Source: a virus. Taken from it: a stretch of 34,691 nucleotides of DNA. The position numbers were made by a program, and so were the translations under genes. Shown here one piece after another: positions 28,352-34,691 of the stretch. Under the pieces are notes generated by a model. It did no database searches. It had not been told where the DNA came from and saw only the letters and a list, made by a program, of their open reading frames with translations. The DNA lies in the IMG/VR virus record IMGVR_UViG_3300045258_000060, positions 1 to 34,691 of that record; one strand, written 5' to 3'. How positions within the stretch are numbered: the stretch's first letter is position 1; the number at the start of each line of letters is the position of its first letter.

Positions 28352-30822
28352 AGTCCTAGTCCACGACGAGCCAAGCGTCCGACTTGGGTCTTGTTGCGCC
28401 TGAAAGTGTCGAAGTCGGTCACACCATTGATGATGACGTCGCCGCCCCGGCCGTAGGACTGACGGGCGCTTGGGTTGTCATTCGAAACACTGACACGCTC
28501 GCCATAGGAGACGTTGGCGATGGGGATGCCGTTGAGCATCAACGTGTTGCGGTCGATGCCCTGCATACCCTTGACGGTGAAGCTGCCGCCGCCCGCGAAC
28601 CGCGGCCCGACGAAGCTCGGGGAAGAAGCGGACATGCCGCCAGTACTGGTCGCACCGCCGCCAAAGATCGAACCGAAATTGAATCCGCCTGAACCAAACA
28701 GCGATCCCAGCCCTTTCTGCAACTGCATCCTGAGTATCCCCTGGAGGAACTGCTTGATCGTATCCAGTAAAGCATCTTTAGCGTTGTCGAATCCCTCGGT
28801 CAGCGCAACAGCCGCGTCTATCAAACCTTCGAACCCTTGAACCTGAAGTTGCTCCATAGCTTCTTGAGCCTTGGCGGCCGTGGTCGGAAGCGATGCCAGC
28901 CAATCTCCCATCGGGCCGCGTGTGCCCTGCCTCGCTGTTTCCTCGCGGCCTGCGTAAATTGCATCCAGTGCGTCGAGGCGCTGCTGGGCCTGGGCCTTGG
29001 CAAGCTCGGACGATTTCACATCGGCAATGACAGCCTCAAGCCGCGCCTTCTCCTGCTGTTTCATCAGGTCGAGAATGCGAAGTTCAACCTCCCGCTTTTC
29101 TGCTGCGGTATCCGCGAGGGCCGATTCATTCTGAAGCTGTTCGAGGCGGATGTCGTAACTGGAATCGGCAAGCTCGGCTGTGTCATTCGCCTTGTCTGCC
29201 GCAAGATCGTTGGCAATGGCCTGGCGCTCCAGCGAGTCAACGCTATCATATTCCGCCCGCAGTTTCGCGGCCTGTGTCTTGACCTGTTCGAGTGCGCCGG
29301 CCGTGATCTTCTTTTCAGCGAAGTCACGCTCGGCCTTGCGTACGCGTTCGTCAAGTTCGGCGTTCTTCGATGCCTTCTCTGCGTCCAGCAACAGGAGCGC
29401 GATGCGGGCTCGTTCCTCATTGGTGACGGCCATGCTTTGCTGGGCGCGCAACACATCAGCTTGTGCCTGCCTCAGCTCTTGCGCGAACTGGAACTCAACG
29501 TCATCGGAACGATCACGCGGGGCGGCCTTGCCCTTCTTCGCCTTCTTTGCCTTGGCGGGAGGAGGTTTATACGGAGGTGGATTACGCGACAGTCCAAATT
29601 CGGACAGGACGTCTGCCGCGCTGCGGCCGAAGATCGCCTGACGGGATGCGGCAACGTCTTTCTTGTTTGTCCTGCCCAGGAAGTCCCCGCGCATGTCCGA
29701 CGGGTTGACAATGGGTTGTAGCCCAAGGCCGGGAAACGCAGTTCGTATGGCATTGCCGGGAAGGTTCAGAAGGTTGGAGAATTGGTTGATTACGCCGTCA
29801 ATGACCCCAAGCGTGTCTGCGAGCGCATCCCGCCAGCTATAGGTTGAATCTATCAGGGCCCCGAAACCGAAAACGCCATCCGTTTTCAGGCTGCCAAGCG
29901 CGTCGTGAATTGTCTCGATTGCGGTGAGGAGATCGCTGACTTGCTTACCGAAGCTGTAAGCTCGCTCCTCAAGCTGGGCGAATCCCTGTGAACCGTCGGT
30001 AACGAAATTCGCAAGCGCCGTTGAAAACTGGCCGCCGCGGTCGAACGCGCTGAACGTGACGATGGCGGCGTTATAAACCTGGGTCATCGCCTGGTCGAAA
30101 GTGACCGGCAGTTGCTTGAACTCAGCGTCAATCGCCGCGGTGAACTTCTTGTCGGTGAAAGCCTTGACCAGTTTATCTGCGGTTAGCTGGCCGGCTTCCG
30201 CCATTGCACGGAGTTTGCCAGTGGTGACGCCAAGGCTATCGGCCAGCAGCCTTGCGAGCCGCGGCGCGTTCTCCATGATCGAATTAAATTCGTCGCCGCG
30301 CAGAACACCGGACTGGAAAGCCTGTATTAACTGGCGGGTTGCTGCTGACTGTTCGGATGTAGCAGCGCCGGAAATAGTGAACGCCTCAGCTACAGTCCTA
30401 GTAGCGCGGGCGACTTGTGTCTGCGTTGTTCCGAGTTGGCCGCTGTTGCGCTGTAGCGCCGCGTAGAGTTGCGCGGTTTCAACCAGCCCCGAGCGGGTTT
30501 GCTCGGCAATGTCGCGAACGTCTTTGTTGGCCTTGGCGAAACTACCAAATTCCGCCGTTGCCAGTTTGAGTTGCGCCGTTAGCTGCTTGGCCGCGTCGGC
30601 AGCTTTGATGAACGCGGTGCCAGCGCCTAACAATCCAGCCGCGCCCAAGCTGATGCCGCCAATCGCGCCAAGGCCGGACAGCCTCGCGTTGAGGCCCTTG
30701 ACGGCGTTAGACATCACGCCCGCGCTCTTGGCGACCTGGCGCTCGGCGCGCTTCATTCCGGTCGTCAGGCCGGAAATGTCCGCCCCTACCGCTACCCTTA
30801 ATGCGCCGACCTGTGCTGCCAC
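28348..30822 (-). CDS. Tape measure protein
   Basis: 824 residues; GTG start 30822 with AGGAG six bases ahead. It fixes tail length and is ejected with DNA. The N-terminus (RVAVGADISGLTTGMKRAER) and LGAIGGISLGAAGLLGAG, then the TIGR02675-like block SGVLRGDEFNSIMENAPRLA (around 170-190), are typical. A long helical middle with EKREVELRILDLMKQQEKAR follows, and the C-terminus is Gly-rich with a short GDVIINGVTDFDTFRRNK. At about 0.15 nm per residue, this would give a tail near 120 nm. An antisense frame of 294 codons within it is only a shadow. Confidence 0.92.
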   Translation of the reverse strand: MAAQVGALRVAVGADISGLTTGMKRAERQVAKSAGVMSNAVKGLNARLSGLGAIGGISLGAAGLLGAGTAFIKAADAAKQLTAQLKLATAEFGSFAKANKDVRDIAEQTRSGLVETAQLYAALQRNSGQLGTTQTQVARATRTVAEAFTISGAATSEQSAATRQLIQAFQSGVLRGDEFNSIMENAPRLARLLADSLGVTTGKLRAMAEAGQLTADKLVKAFTDKKFTAAIDAEFKQLPVTFDQAMTQVYNAAIVTFSAFDRGGQFSTALANFVTDGSQGFAQLEERAYSFGKQVSDLLTAIETIHDALGSLKTDGVFGFGALIDSTYSWRDALADTLGVIDGVINQFSNLLNLPGNAIRTAFPGLGLQPIVNPSDMRGDFLGRTNKKDVAASRQAIFGRSAADVLSEFGLSRNPPPYKPPPAKAKKAKKGKAAPRDRSDDVEFQFAQELRQAQADVLRAQQSMAVTNEERARIALLLLDAEKASKNAELDERVRKAERDFAEKKITAGALEQVKTQAAKLRAEYDSVDSLERQAIANDLAADKANDTAELADSSYDIRLEQLQNESALADTAAEKREVELRILDLMKQQEKARLEAVIADVKSSELAKAQAQQRLDALDAIYAGREETARQGTRGPMGDWLASLPTTAAKAQEAMEQLQVQGFEGLIDAAVALTEGFDNAKDALLDTIKQFLQGILRMQLQKGLGSLFGSGGFNFGSIFGGGATSTGGMSASSPSFVGPRFAGGGSFTVKGMQGIDRNTLMLNGIPIANVSYGERVSVSNDNPSARQSYGRGGDVIINGVTDFDTFRRNKTQVGRLARRGLGL

Positions 30823-30831
30823 TGGATGCTC

Positions 30832-31481
30832 CTAAGCTGCGCGGGGGACGCGGGTGATTGAAACCGGAAAGCCCTTGGCTTTGAGCGATCCGAAGAAGTG
30901 AAGTGCTTCCGCCGCGTCCGACCGTTTGTCGCCACGGTGTAGCTGCTTTAAATAATGACTGAGGGGCTTGACCTTGGAAGCGCGGCTGAATGCGCCCGAG
31001 TTGTAAGCGAGAATTAGATCACGCTCGGCTTCCCGCCTATGGCGCTTCACCCTTCCTCTACATGCGGCGGTAAACGTCCGGGCGGTCTGTTCGAAAAACG
31101 TCTCGGGAGGGAAGTCCTCGCACCACGCTTCGAACAGTTCATCCCAATCCCAGGTTACGCCGCCAGCGGAGGGTTTTTTGCCTTCTCTTTCTGCGAACCG
31201 AAGTAAGCCGTTACGGCCTTGCCGACCGCCGCCGAAGCAACCTCGAAGCCAGTCTCGTCAATCAGCGCGACCACAACCTCGTCAGTCGTGCCGGGGTGCT
31301 TAACCTGTAGCCCTGCCCAAACGAAGTCGCGAAGATCGCCGAACCCCAGACCATCCGAAAGCATCTGCAATATCACGGGCATTTTCACCCCGACCTTTGC
31401 TTCCAGAGAGCAGAATACGCCGAAGTTAAACGTAAGGGTGTAGTCGCCCAACTGGGCCTCGCCCTTCATTGGATTAGCCAT
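30832..31481 (-). CDS. Tail assembly chaperone GT fusion via -1 frameshift
   Basis: The upstream frame from 31481 reads to the slippery site; a -1 shift then continues from base 31173 to TAG 30832, making about 216 residues (103 + 113). The -1 frame continues PSAGGVTWDWDELFEAWCED and later GRVKRHRREAERDLILAYNS, a plausible chaperone C-terminal domain. A GTG at 31050 in that frame could only give a truncated 72-residue product. Lambda G/GT and many siphoviruses use this design: a little GT is needed with much G to load the tape measure. Confidence 0.85.
31155..31481 (-). CDS. Tail assembly chaperone G, GTA gp10-like
   Basis: 108 residues: the short product when no frameshift occurs. MKGEAQLGDYTLTFNFGVFC, SLEAKVGVKMPVILQMLSDG and FGDLRDFVWAGLQVKHPG match the GTA gp10 family, a tail chaperone type. 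The end SQKEKAKNPPLAA lies past the slippery site. Just downstream of the minor tail gene and upstream of the tape measure, the usual place for the chaperone pair. Confidence 0.87.
   Translation of the reverse strand: MANPMKGEAQLGDYTLTFNFGVFCSLEAKVGVKMPVILQMLSDGLGFGDLRDFVWAGLQVKHPGTTDEVVVALIDETGFEVASAAVGKAVTAYFGSQKEKAKNPPLAA
31173..31179 (-). promoter_or_regulatory. Slippery heptamer A AAA AAC for -1 frameshift
   Basis: The minus strand reads GCA AAA AAC CCT in the chaperone frame, so the classic heptamer A AAA AAC lies in the right phase. After a -1 slip the next codons are CCC TCC GCT and the frame stays open for 113 residues, while the unshifted frame stops six codons later. No strong downstream pseudoknot was worked out by eye. 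Confidence 0.85.
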
Positions 31482-31484
31482 GCG

Positions 31485-31955
31485 TCATCCTTTGAAATTG
31501 CGGCTGATGGTTTTGACGAACTTGCGATCAAGCCGGCGAGCGGCCTTCTCGAACTCTTCCGCCAATTCCTTGGTTAGTATTTTCTCGACTATCCCTTTCA
31601 TGCGTTCCCACGCAGGGCGCATGAAGGGACGGGCCGTCTGCTTGTAGCTGCCAAATTCCTGAATGATAGCGTAGTTCAGGACTCGGCCGCCCTTTGTCGG
31701 GCCGACATAAACCTCGACCTCGTTTCGCTGCTCTCCGCGGTGGCGCCGCGTCAGTTGCGTAGCCACCGCGATAGAGCTTTTCAGGTCAGGTGCTGGCGTC
31801 AAGGGATCGTCGGGCGCGTAGTGACGAGCTACCACGGCCACGGGCTCGGCTGCTTTAACCAATGCCCGCCTGAGGGTGGCGCGACCAGTCGCACGGGGAA
31901 ACTCCCGTAAAGCGGCTAGCGTTTCCTCGACACCCTCGACGCCAGGATAGGGCAT
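31485..31955 (-). CDS. HK97 gp10-like tail completion protein
   Basis: 156 residues. EGVEETLAALREFPRATGRA then YAIIQEFGSYKQTARPFMRP fit the HK97-gp10_like family, proteins that complete or connect the tail end. Here it comes after the tail tube gene rather than before it as usual in HK97, an order change. A basic C-terminus (RRLDRKFVKTISRNFKG) is present. Its ATG overlaps the tube stop. Confidence 0.85.
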   Translation of the reverse strand: MPYPGVEGVEETLAALREFPRATGRATLRRALVKAAEPVAVVARHYAPDDPLTPAPDLKSSIAVATQLTRRHRGEQRNEVEVYVGPTKGGRVLNYAIIQEFGSYKQTARPFMRPAWERMKGIVEKILTKELAEEFEKAARRLDRKFVKTISRNFKG

Positions 31956-32413
31956 TAGCTACCGCTGCCGCCCGTGCCCTGTTCCAGAGCGCCCGTCACG
32001 CGGAACGTAGCAGTCGCCGTGATCGGCGCATTCGGTTCCATCGTGTCGGGAGCGTACTTCTTGACGAACACGCTTGTGACCATGTTCCAGTCGGCCGCGC
32101 CGGTTCCGCTGTCGTCAGGAATGACGATCTTGATCTTGCGGGTCGTGCCGGTGTCCTTGGCATCGGTCAGGGCAAGGTCAGTGGTTCCACCGGGGACATA
32201 GTTAAACGTGGCAGTCATCTCGCCGCCGTCGATCAATCCCTGAATGAACTCCTTGCGCCGACCGGGCGAAAGAAGGTGCGTGACCTCATGCTCATCGGCT
32301 TCGTCTTGCGGAAATCCGACTTCGCGGACTTCGCTCAACTCAACCAGGCTAACCTCAGTGTTGGCCGTGCCGAGGTAGAGCTTACCTCCCCAGCCAATCC
32401 GTGCTTCCGTCAT
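31955..32413 (-). CDS. Major tail tube protein
   Basis: 152 residues. IGWGGKLYLGTANTEVSLVE, a beta-rich core with PGRRKEFIQGLIDGGEMTAT and a C-terminal KYAPDTMEPNAPITATATFR match the phage tail tube family (lambda V-type). Ends in a Gly/Ser linker without an extra Ig-like domain. It stacks in rings to form the non-contractile tail. RBS AGGAGG lies shortly ahead of ATG 32413. Confidence 0.9.
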   Translation of the reverse strand: MTEARIGWGGKLYLGTANTEVSLVELSEVREVGFPQDEADEHEVTHLLSPGRRKEFIQGLIDGGEMTATFNYVPGGTTDLALTDAKDTGTTRKIKIVIPDDSGTGAADWNMVTSVFVKKYAPDTMEPNAPITATATFRVTGALEQGTGGSGS

Positions 32414-32423
32414 TTTTACCTCC

Positions 32424-32816
32424 TCAGGTATGGTAGAGAATCAGGTCCGCAGTCTTGCGAAAGACGGTTAACGTTCCGTCCCTCTCACCAGCGATGTCAC
32501 GCGGACCCATAACGACATCGGCGCGCTGGAATGTGTGGCTCTGTGTGGTGTGGCCTGGGACTATTGCCGCCAGTACCGCTTCCATGATTGCCTGCTTTGA
32601 AGAATAGGTATCGGCCCAGACGTCAATCTGGACACGGGCGGCTTCCAAATCCCAGCCGTTAAGAAGTTGCGGTCGGGTTTCGGTCACATCCAGAAGCGTC
32701 ACATAAGGGCGGGCCGTTCCTTGCGGCGCCTGCTCCCAGAAACTCTTGGTGCTTATCAGCGACGTCACGCCAGAGTTAGCCCGCAGCTTGTTAAGGAGAG
32801 CGCCCTGCCAATCCAC
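32424..32816 (-). CDS. Tail terminator protein, DUF3168
   Basis: 130 residues. DWQGALLNKLRANSGVTSLI, PQGTARPYVTLLDVTETRPQ and the strand RVQIDVWADTYSSKQAIMEA match DUF3168, the tail terminator that caps the growing tube and meets the head (GTA gp8-like). ATG overlaps the upstream head-tail adaptor stop by one base. Confidence 0.9.
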   Translation of the reverse strand: MDWQGALLNKLRANSGVTSLISTKSFWEQAPQGTARPYVTLLDVTETRPQLLNGWDLEAARVQIDVWADTYSSKQAIMEAVLAAIVPGHTTQSHTFQRADVVMGPRDIAGERDGTLTVFRKTADLILYHT

Positions 32817-33136
32817 TATAGAGTCCTTACTGCGGTGAAGCGGATTGTCTTGCGATCAAGCGGGGCTGTTTCCGTGATGTCCCAATAGGAGCCGATATAG
32901 GAAATACGATCCTTCAGCGTCACAGTCCTTAAGGTTGATGACGAGATGCATTCGAAGGAGGCTGCTTGGGTTCCCCCCTCTTGTGCCGCCTGCCGCTGTT
33001 CCTGTCCTGTCCCGAAGCGAACCCTTGCCCGCCGCGTGGCGTAGGTTGCCCATGTCTGGACGGGCTGGCCATAAGCATCCTCGCTTGCCGTCGCCCGTTC
33101 AAAGACGATCAATTCTTTCCTTTGGCCCGCGTTCAT
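32816..33136 (-). CDS. Head-tail adaptor / stopper (Phage_H_T_join)
   Basis: 106 residues. MNAGQRKELIVFERATASED, VQTWATYATRRARVRFGTGQ and SYIGSYWDITETAPLDRKTI match the SPP1 gp16-like head-tail joining family that closes the connector after packaging. A coupled one-base overlap joins it to the gp6-like gene upstream. Confidence 0.9.
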   Translation of the reverse strand: MNAGQRKELIVFERATASEDAYGQPVQTWATYATRRARVRFGTGQEQRQAAQEGGTQAASFECISSSTLRTVTLKDRISYIGSYWDITETAPLDRKTIRFTAVRTL

Positions 33137-33675
33137 CAGTAAGCCGAGATGGGCCTGAGATCGTCAAGCATCGAGCGGACAGCATACTCGATTTCATCCG
33201 ACATGATCCCAGCCTGCGCCGCCTCGCGGAACTCGAACCAGTGAGCGATCAGGATCAGGATAGCCCGCTTGGCGATGAGATATTCCTGGCTCGAGGAATC
33301 CAGAGCCCCCGCCGCTACCGTGACGGTGATGGTTGACCCTGGCGAGATGGTTGGGAACTCGTCATCAGCCGCGGGGAAGATGCGAAACGGATAAGCCCCC
33401 AAGGGAGCCAGCCCGGTATAGGTTTGGGCATCGCCTTCCTCATCGACATAGGCAACCGAGGTCAGGCTTGTGATCGGGCGAAGGAAGATTTCGAGATAGT
33501 CCCCCCAGCGGGTGAACGTGAAAACCCTTGTGCCTGATACCAGCCCATAAGTCGAAACCCGTTCCACATAGGCGCGGGCGGGAGCGATCAGCGAGGTTAG
33601 ATAAGTGTCCTCGCTGTTGTCGTCCGACATGCGGCATTGGGCTTTAGCCTCTGTGAGCGTGACGGGCTCAGCCAT
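33136..33675 (-). CDS. Head-tail connector, HK97 gp6-like
   Basis: 179 residues from ATG 33675. PVTLTEAKAQCRMSDDNSED, TSLIAPARAYVERVSTYGLV and KRAILILIAHWFEFREAAQA show the Phage gp6-like (TIGR02215-type) connector that binds below the portal. It overlaps the coiled-coil gene upstream by 8 bases; the alternative ATG 33684 would add three residues. Confidence 0.9.
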   Translation of the reverse strand: MAEPVTLTEAKAQCRMSDDNSEDTYLTSLIAPARAYVERVSTYGLVSGTRVFTFTRWGDYLEIFLRPITSLTSVAYVDEEGDAQTYTGLAPLGAYPFRIFPAADDEFPTISPGSTITVTVAAGALDSSSQEYLIAKRAILILIAHWFEFREAAQAGIMSDEIEYAVRSMLDDLRPISAY

Positions 33676-34201
33676 TCTTGGCATCCTTCCCGTTGCGGCC
33701 CTTTTTCACCGCTAGCGTCCAGTCCTCGGTTCCCGGCTTTGCCTTGGTTTCCTTGTCGCAATGCCAGAGTTCACCGCCCCATGTCGCGAGATCGCCAGGA
33801 ACGTACTGCTCACCCTCCTTGAATATCCCGCAATAGACCGGGCAGGGGAAAGTCAGTTCATATTCGTGACGCGTGTCGCCGCGGTCGAAACTGAGGACGA
33901 AGGTTCGCCCGTCAGCGCCCTTGGCAACATCGAAGTCCTCAAGGTTGAAACCGTTGAGGCCGTCCGAACCTTTTTCGCCGTCTCGGATACCGGTGCGGAT
34001 CAAGCGGCCGTCAGACAGGGTAAGCACCAGTTCGCCGGCATCCTTCAGCGCCTCGATCACCCTCGTTTCCGGGCGCGCCTCAAGCTGTGCAATCCTGGCC
34101 TTTAGCTCTGCGTTCTCGGCCTTCAGCGGAACGATCTCGCGCTCCACATAGCCTTTGACGAGTTCGACTATGCCCTCGCCATATGCTTTGCCGTCAAACA
34201 T
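33668..34201 (-). CDS. Coiled-coil, collagen-stub and carbohydrate-binding-type virion protein
   Basis: 177 residues. Residues ~14-45 form a coiled coil (YVEREIVPLKAENAELKARI), then a short Gly-X-X run (IRDGEKGSDGLNGFN), a beta core (FVLSFDRGDTRHEYELTF) and a CBM5/12-like C-terminus, CGIFKEGEQYVPGDLATWGG and ELWHCDKETKAKPGTEDW, ending in a Lys/Gly tail. Similar proteins next to portal genes occur in alphaproteobacterial prophages. Probably a trimeric head or neck fibre that binds carbohydrate. It overlaps the portal stop (TAATG). Confidence 0.75.
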   Translation of the reverse strand: MFDGKAYGEGIVELVKGYVEREIVPLKAENAELKARIAQLEARPETRVIEALKDAGELVLTLSDGRLIRTGIRDGEKGSDGLNGFNLEDFDVAKGADGRTFVLSFDRGDTRHEYELTFPCPVYCGIFKEGEQYVPGDLATWGGELWHCDKETKAKPGTEDWTLAVKKGRNGKDAKNG

Positions 34202-34691
34202 TAGGCGAGTCCTTTTGCTACTGCGGCCAGCATCTTCGCGGCTTGTGTTTCAGCGTCGTCATTGGCCGGTGGAGGCGTGGCCTCTTTTGGCTTGGCGGTT
34301 CCGAACGGATCATCCTGCGCGTCACGCTTCGCCAAAGCTTCCAGACTGAAGTCCTGCTGCTGGCGATACACCTTGTCGCCGCCTTCGGTCCTCGGGAGGC
34401 TCAACCGTTCGCGGCCCTCGTCAGGCGTGAAGTAGTTCCTGCCCTTTTCGAGCATTTCCATCTGCGTCACACTGTCCATGCGAAGCAGGTTGTCGGTATC
34501 GAACTCGGTTCCGAGGCCAACTGCCCAGCCGAGGCCGCCGAGCCCTTCGTCCAGGCATTCCTCGATGCTTTCGATCAGCACCTGTAAGCACTGGGAATAA
34601 TATTCGACGTTCAATGCCTGCACGTTGTTGTATGTCGGCATTTGCCCAACCCCGATTTTATAGGGCGGAACGTGATAGGCGGAGCAGACAA
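34201..34691 (-). CDS. HK97-family portal protein, C-terminal part
   Basis: Continuation of the portal gene at 1-927; bases 34621-34691 repeat bases 1-71, so the real junction is base 1 to base 34620. The unique part codes for the last 139 residues. AEFVCSAYHVPPYKIGVGQM and NVQALNVEYYSQCLQVLIES are characteristic of HK97 portals. The C-terminus (GTAKPKEATPPPANDD, ending AAVAKGLA) is a Pro/Ala-rich tail. TAA stop overlaps the next gene's ATG. Confidence 0.92.
   Translation of the reverse strand, partial: VCSAYHVPPYKIGVGQMPTYNNVQALNVEYYSQCLQVLIESIEECLDEGLGGLGWAVGLGTEFDTDNLLRMDSVTQMEMLEKGRNYFTPDEGRERLSLPRTEGGDKVYRQQQDFSLEALAKRDAQDDPFGTAKPKEATPPPANDDAETQAAKMLAAVAKGLA
34621..34691. repeat. 71-bp terminal direct repeat, right copy
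   Basis: Identical to bases 1-71; see the left copy. It lies inside the portal gene and adds no new gene. Confidence 0.95.

Noticed and set aside
23000-28400. Tail tip region as recently acquired DNA
   Set aside because: Parts look slightly less G+C-rich by eye, but I could not compute composition and the genes fit the GTA-like tail order, so I make no claim.
28837-29721. 294-codon plus-strand frame
   Set aside because: It is antisense to the middle of the tape measure gene, has low-complexity composition typical of shadow frames and no ribosome site.

Overview
The window is one complete bacteriophage genome read slightly more than once around. Bases 1-71 are identical to bases 34621-34691, so the unique unit is 34,620 bp and closes into a circle (or comes from circularly permuted DNA). 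The portal gene is cut by the window edge and is whole only when the ends are joined. The phage is a tailed siphovirus: it has an HK97-type head (P27-like small terminase, large terminase, S78 prohead protease, HK97-fold major capsid protein, HK97 portal) and a long non-contractile tail built around an 824-residue tape measure protein. Four tail genes (GTA gp10-like, DUF2460, DUF2163, GTA gp15-like hub) resemble the gene transfer agent tails of Alphaproteobacteria. Together with the G+C-rich codon use, this points to an alphaproteobacterial host, perhaps a sphingomonad or rhizobial relative. I see no integrase, excisionase, CI-size repressor, tRNA, rRNA, CRISPR array or insertion sequence.

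Two transcription units diverge from about 13672-13753. The rightward unit (13754-18925) holds small early genes, several with zinc ribbons, and a recombination set: an ERF annealing protein, an SSB-like protein with an acidic tip, and two HNH nucleases. Almost every gene overlaps the next by 1-11 bases. The leftward unit runs from 13671 through base 1, re-enters at 34620 and ends at 18944. In order it encodes two small HTH proteins, a run of membrane microproteins, RusA resolvase, a replication-type protein, a DNA methyltransferase, a possible late regulator, a structured leader at 9581-9758, HNH nuclease, terminases, prohead protease, capsid, a fibre and modification block (two SAM methyltransferases, a ParB-like protein, a collagen-like fibre and a glycosyltransferase), portal, connector genes, tail genes and lysis genes.

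The most notable points are these. The portal is displaced from its usual place between terminase and protease to a position beyond the collagen/glycosyltransferase block. A chimeric 22-codon mini-ORF, made of the protease start joined to the terminase end, lies at the canonical portal site, and all its differences from the terminase are synonymous. A classic A AAA AAC slippery site would make a tail-chaperone GT fusion. A 57-codon lipoprotein o-spanin is embedded out of frame in the i-spanin. Two mutually exclusive hairpins can form in the leader ahead of the packaging genes. The divergent promoters may make leaderless mRNAs. Many genes listed here are under 60 codons and were found by following stop/start overlaps along each strand.
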